Positions 60,501 to 64,000 of a stretch of DNA of 64,000 nucleotides are shown one piece after another. Each line of letters opens with the position of its first letter. The stretch's first letter is position 1. The DNA is taken from the NCBI GenBank assembly GCA_948146395.1, contig OX411552.1:13438957-13502956 (forward strand). The letters are read 5' to 3'. Under the pieces are notes generated by a model that was given only the letters and a program-made list of their open reading frames with translations, was not told the DNA's origin and searched no databases. The DNA is from Fragum whitleyi. Lineage: Eukaryota; Mollusca; Bivalvia; Cardiida; Cardiidae. The position numbers and the translations under genes are program-made.

Positions 60501-62901
60501 TAAGCATGAAAATTATACACAACATCCTTACTGGTAATTTATGTTAGGCTGATTGTCACGCCAAAAATATTAATATAATAAAAGAAAAAGACATTTAAAT
60601 ATATTAGTACAATTCTTAATTTGAGTTAGGGATGAGCCAAAGACACGTTTAAACTACGAAGCAAGGATACATCCTTCCCAAAGCCAAATGTATTTTGTTA
60701 TAACACATTGAACGCAAAAGCCCATTGATGTTTATGATATGATAAACTCCAATTATAACGCTAAGTTTATTCAAAAACTTAACTTAGCATAAATGAAAAC
60801 TTAACACTCCGAAATTTTTAAACCAACATTTTCCTTCAACTTCTATAGTAATATTTTACAGTGACTGAAGGTCACAATAAACTTACAAGATAAAAGAACC
60901 GTTTGTGCTGAGAAAGCACATAACTTACTCTTTCCGTTCTACGGAAACATAAGAGCGCATCGATATAAGCACATGTGGATTTCGCATGTGGGTTTACATG
61001 ACGTCACGAGCAGAAAGACAAATTCGAGTAAAACGAAATCAACAAAGTATAGATTAAAACTTGGTAAATTATAATTTGATAATAATTCAAGTTATGAGGT
61101 GACGAAAATATGTATCCCCATGTACGATCGGCATTTATTGAAGAAAGTTGCTCTTTTCAAGTTTATTGAGCAAAGTTCCGCTAGAAGCCGAATTACCTAA
61201 AACAATAACCCAAAATTACTACACTTACGTCCGAGACACTTTCAAGATTAAAGTCCGAGCCATGTTCTACATTTAACAACATCGTGAAATTGACAAGGTG
61301 AATGATTTTGGAATGATTTCAGAATGAAATTGAATGAGTGAGAGGAGCGAGTTTTCAGTGAAATTAAAGGGAGGTAAACTATTATCATTAATTTTGTTCA
61401 GGATGAACAAAATTAACGATATTAATTACCTCCTTCTAATAGAATATCAATAGAAGCTCAATAAATATCCTTCCTTTTCCTCATGGACAAATCAGACGTT
61501 TAAGTTTTCAAAAATGTCAGTGAAATTGAGATTTATTTCTATGTATATTCATTTTGGATGTAGTTGTTTATCTTATCTTTTTAAGACATTTTGAGCATTT
61601 TTGAATGGTTTGGGTGTGTGTTTGGAATGAATGAATAGAGCGCTGAGTGAGCGATTTAGAAAGGTTTTGATTGAGATGAATGTCAATTTCACGACGTAAC
61701 TAACTGTAGTTTGGATTCTTAAAGCACATATTGCAAGTCTTAGCACAATTTTTGTGGGATACTTACAACACATATTGTGTGTCATAACACAATTTTTGTC
61801 GGATACTTACAGCACATATTGTGTGTCATAACACAATTTTTGTCGGATACTTACAGCACATATTGCGTGTCTTAGCACAATTTTTGTCGGATACTTACAA
61901 CACATATTGCGTGTCTTAGCACAATTTTTGTGGGATACTTACAGCACATATTGTGTGTCATAACACATTTTTTGTCGGATACTTACAGCACATATTGTGT
62001 GTCATAGCACAATTTTTGTCGGATACTTACAGCACATATTGTGTGTCATAACACAATTTTTGTCGGATACTTACAGCACATATTGTGTGTCATAACACAA
62101 TTTTTGTCGGATACTTACAGCACATATTGCATGTCATGGCACAATTGTGGGATACTTAAATCACATATTGCTTGTCATAGCACAATGTTTGTGAGATACT
62201 TACAGCACAGATTGCATGTCATGGCACAAATTTGTGGGATACTTACAGCACATATTACATGTCATAGCACAATTTTGTTGGGCGTACAGTTTGGCACCAG
62301 CATCAGAACAGATATGGCTAGCCTGGTTCAACATGGCGCAGTTTGATGAGACATCTTGGCAACCTGTTTAAACAGATAACGGAATAGATAAGTAAAAAAA
62401 AGATAACTTATTTTACATATTCTTAACTAAACATGTCATTCCGATGTTCTATTCGCAAAACAAATCTATGAAAATTTGCTATTACTGAAAGTATTACAAG
62501 TTTTCAATGAAGCCTTATTATGTATGCAATCAAGTGTTTTATGAAAGAAAGAGACATCTTGGTACTTAGTTGTATTTTAACATAAAAAACATCACCTTAA
62601 ATTATTGCCAAATTAGGTTGAAAAAGATAAATGTGTGAATATATAGATCAAAATGAAAAAGAGGAATAGAAATGACTGAACACTTTTTTATGCACTCATC
62701 GTATTACTGATTCTCTGACAGTGCATGTACATTTCTTTAGCTTCAAATGAAACTTAAAACACCACTCTTAGCATGTTTCATCTAAAGATAGGAATAAAAT
62801 GTTTATAAAGTGAAGCTAAATGTTTGAAATATTGTTTTTATAATTCAAGAGTTAACATATCTTACTGGATGAACTTCCACTGCTTGGCATTGGCATCGAA
62901 C
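54464..62901 (-). CDS. Secreted cysteine-rich protein gene: ShKT-linker-ShKT-linker-VWC (3' part)
   Basis: Seven exons on the minus strand join without a break: 62866-62901, 62247-62363, 58997-59047, 58312-58422, 56523-56627, 55234-55345, 54464-54590. All introns between the ShKT and linker exons are phase 1; only the intron inside the VWC domain is phase 2. Two exons code for six-cysteine ShKT modules and three for Ser/Gly/Met/Pro linkers. The last two together form a VWC-like module with a CC pair near the end. ShKT modules are named after a sea-anemone peptide but are common in ordinary extracellular matrix, astacin-type and mucus proteins. With repeated linkers and a VWC module, a matrix or secretory role is the more likely reading. 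The signal peptide and any further domains lie right of 64000. I do not recognise a specific ortholog. Confidence 0.88.
54591..55233 (-). other. Intron within the VWC domain
   Basis: Contains a foldback-like repeat at 54660-55070 (AACAAAAGCTAAATTTTCAC / GATATAGCTTTTGTTGTTCA) related to 11060-11400. No exon seen. Confidence 0.7.
55234..55345 (-). CDS. VWC-like module, first half
   Basis: A 112-nt exon, acceptor TATTTCGCCTAG, donor TT|GTAAGT, phase 1 in and phase 2 out. It encodes G-C-Y-Y-K-N-K-L-Y-Q-Q-G, then Q-T-W-Q-D-G-C-D-Y-E-C-N-C-V-D-G and a final S-C-T-S. GC.Y....Y..G..W...C...C.C is the usual start of a von Willebrand factor type C domain. Without it linker 3 could not join the last exon in frame. 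Confidence 0.88.
55346..56522 (-). other. Intron between linker 3 and VWC
   Basis: Includes a 24-bp-arm hairpin (55630-55689), a C13-17/A run near 56031-56055, and at about 56385-56514 a decayed piggyBac-like MITE whose end TTAAACC touches the linker 3 donor. No exon seen. Confidence 0.65.
56523..56627 (-). CDS. Linker exon 3 (Gly/Asn/Thr-rich)
   Basis: A 105-nt exon, acceptor CTCAATTTCAG, donor CAG|GTGGGG, phase 1 at both ends. It encodes S-S-G-G-S-M-P-M-P-S-G-G and then a run of GGNT repeats ending SITGQTS. The GGNT units look like a small internal expansion. The donor is weaker than consensus. Confidence 0.82.
56688..56734. repeat. Short hairpin, family CTCGTAACTACAGCTT
   Basis: AAAACCTCGTAACTGCAGCTT pairs with AAGCTGTAGTTACGAGGTTTT around TGATC. 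Relatives at 41285-41320, 19163-19200 and, weaker, 30993-31022. Confidence 0.9.
58312..58422 (-). CDS. ShKT-type module 2
   Basis: A 111-nt exon, acceptor ATTTTCTGCAG, donor GCT|GTATGT, phase 1 at both ends. The six-cysteine pattern C-x6-C-x8-C-x12-C-x3-C-x2-C matches module 1 with slightly shorter loops, with T-D after the first cysteine and C-A-K-Y-C-G-L-C at the end. Confidence 0.9.
58997..59047 (-). CDS. Linker exon 2 (SSSGPMMPSGGSSGTS)
   Basis: A 51-nt exon using acceptor ATTTGGCCAG and donor CAA|GTAGGT, phase 1 at both ends. The nearer AG at 59040 would put a stop in frame, so the outer AG is chosen. It encodes S-S-S-G-P-M-M-P-S-G-G-S-S-G-T-S. Confidence 0.78.
59152..60160. mobile_element. 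1-kb TA-flanked element with mariner-like ends
   Basis: Left CGAGGGGTGTTCAATTTTTA and right AAAAATTTACC-type complement ending AACAACCCTCG, each followed by TA. CGAGGG-type ends and TA duplication resemble mariner elements. Frames at 59259-59450 and 59731-60102 (plus) do not show a DDE transposase, so it is non-autonomous or badly decayed. It lies in the intron between ShKT module 1 and linker 2. Confidence 0.75.
61275..61705 (+). mobile_element. Intact MITE with ends ACATCGTGAAATTGAC
   Basis: Left AACAACATCGTGAAATTGAC, right GTCAATTTCACGACGTAACT. The inner palindrome is TTAATTTTGTTCAGGATGAACAAAATTAA (61388-61416 region). About 420 bp, no coding capacity. Reference copy for this family in the window. 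Confidence 0.88.
61718..62246 (-). repeat. 44-bp minisatellite made of an exon-intron junction
   Basis: ACTTAC (minus GTAAGT) recurs at 61761, 61805, 61849, 61893, 61937, 61981, 62025, 62069 and 62113, exactly 44 apart. A degraded ACTTAA follows at 62154, then 62198 and the true donor at 62241. On the minus strand each unit contains the end of ShKT module 1 (AATTGTGYTATGACA..AATATGTGCT) followed by GTAAGTATC. About 12 units. Confidence 0.95.
62247..62363 (-). CDS. ShKT-type module 1
   Basis: A 117-nt exon, acceptor TTTAAACAG, donor GCT|GTAAGT, phase 1 at both ends. It holds the six-cysteine pattern C-x6-C-x10-C-x14-C-x3-C-x2-C, with aspartate after the first cysteine and an AQQNC lead-in to the last three cysteines, as is usual for ShKT modules. 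Its last bases and donor are the source of the 44-bp minisatellite that follows in the intron. Confidence 0.9.
62866..62901 (-). CDS. Linker exon 1 (SMPMPSSGSSS)
   Basis: A 36-nt exon, acceptor TTTTTCCAG, donor A|GTAAGA, phase 1 at both ends. It encodes G-S-M-P-M-P-S-S-G-S-S-S. The same S-M-P-M-P-S theme returns in the linker at 56523-56627, which supports both. Confidence 0.8.
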
Positions 62902-64000
62902 CTGGAAAAAGGAATTTGCACCTATTATTGTGTGAATACAAGTGTATAAATATAATACGTACTTAGTGTTTTGTATGAGAAAAAATATCTAACGAGGTTG
63001 GGAGAATTGATCATTGTCCAGGCTCTGCCGAGACAGACCCTCGACAATGATCAATTCTCACAACCGAGCTAGATATTTTTATACAATACACTAAGTATGT
63101 ATTATATTTATCTTATGACCCCTTTTTGTCTTCTTTTCGTCGATGTTTCTAACCAAAATGCAAGTTTCTAAAAATAACCGCATTATATCATTGATCTAAC
63201 AATAACTATGTGATATCATAAAAATATCATAAGGGATGTTATCTCACAGATATTTGTATAGTTATAAGATAAAAAGAAAATGAATCATCATTCAAATTTT
63301 ACTTCGCATAAGTGGATCACATCTACTTATTTTTTTACTTATTCACAATAGATAATACTTGACAGTTCTTATTATTTTGAGTGGTGAGACGTTATTTCAA
63401 GAGTTGAACCATTAAATATGCATCACAATTGACAATGAATTTTCAGATGTCTTACTATTTCTGAGAATAGTTTAAAGTAAGAAAAGAGTAGTGAATATGT
63501 GTTTCCTCAAAATACTTTTTATATAAAGGGGTCAACAATAACATATTATAACATAATTTTCTTTAGTGCATTCTTGTGAATTATTCTTGCCATTGTTTTC
63601 TTGATGGTATTTCGCTTAATTCAGTCACAGGTGAAATAAAACAAGATGCCAAACAGGGCCTGTATCGCACCACAGGCTTTAAAATCACTAGACTTTCATT
63701 AAACATAGCTTCTTTGACTGAAAACATTATTTTTAGATCTGCTTAGAACTATCTAAAAATGATTTTTGGGTCTGGCACACATTGCACCGAAACATTGAAT
63801 CACCGTTAACCTGCATACCCTTTACCCATCTTATTACAATCATTATGGTGATTAAGGCAATTAGTAGTTCATTCATTAATAGAACAGTTTAAGTGAAGGT
63901 CATTCATGGACTTGATTGAAATTGTAGTTGTAGTCCAATTGATTCTGAGGAGAAGATTATTGGAGATTTTAAAGCGAAAATTGGTCCCGCCCTTTGACAC
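62902..64000 (-). other. Upstream intron of the ShKT/VWC gene
   Basis: 62945-63275 is a reversed foldback element (core AACGAGGTTGGGAGAATTGA). 63280-64000 shows no ShKT, linker or signal-peptide exon that I can recognise. Confidence 0.6.
62945..63275. repeat. Foldback element, reversed
   Basis: Core arms CTAACGAGGTTGGGAGAATT and AATTCTCACAACCGAGCTAG, then the complement of the 190-bp arm (TTTCTAAAAATAACCGCATT). Confidence 0.87.

Noticed and set aside
61573..62346. Frames across the 44-bp repeats (both strands)
   Set aside because: 44 is not a multiple of 3, so the frames shift between registers; they are by-products of the minisatellite and exon.

Overview
This is animal nuclear DNA, most likely from a bivalve mollusc. 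It is AT-rich, genes are split by GT-AG introns, and most of the sequence is repeats. The repeats are tRNA-derived SINEs, miniature inverted-repeat elements, foldback hairpins, and the 'gaccttgaccttgtcacatgacc' and 'tagctccactgg' types with CCGT/GACA runs that I associate with bivalve genomes. The species is not determined; the assignment rests on repeat style and gene content and is an inference. No bacterial gene, operon or CRISPR array is present.

Three host genes can be supported. (1) Positions 1-20.7 kb, minus strand: the 5' two thirds of the gene for translation initiation factor eIF2 beta (EIF2S2). Six coding exons join with consistent intron phases. Each of the three lysine boxes has its own exon. 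The C-terminal zinc-ribbon exons lie beyond the left edge. Intron 4 holds a decayed tandem array of extra copies of exon 5. Intron 1 is largely a nest of DNA transposons with readable target-site duplications. (2) 49.3-50.7 kb, plus strand: a single-coding-exon alpha-kinase-family protein with an N-myristoylation signal and three PPPY motifs. Substitutions at two normally conserved catalytic aspartates suggest a pseudokinase. (3) 54.4-62.9 kb, minus strand: the 3' part of a gene for a secreted, cysteine-rich protein. Two ShKT-type domains alternate with Ser/Gly/Met/Pro linker exons, followed by a VWC-like domain, a stop codon and a polyadenylation signal. Its 5' end lies off the right edge. 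A 44-bp minisatellite in it is built from repeated copies of one exon-intron junction.

Layout: 1-20.7 kb, EIF2S2 with repeat-filled introns; 20.8-49.3 kb, intergenic, with SINEs, MITEs, a LINE 3' remnant, a CT microsatellite, a 357-bp and a 1.5-kb tandem duplication and many foldbacks; 49.3-50.7 kb, alpha-kinase gene; 50.8-54.4 kb, foldbacks; 54.4-64 kb, ShKT/VWC gene. I see no functional link between the three genes. Nearly all other open frames are short or are produced by repeats.
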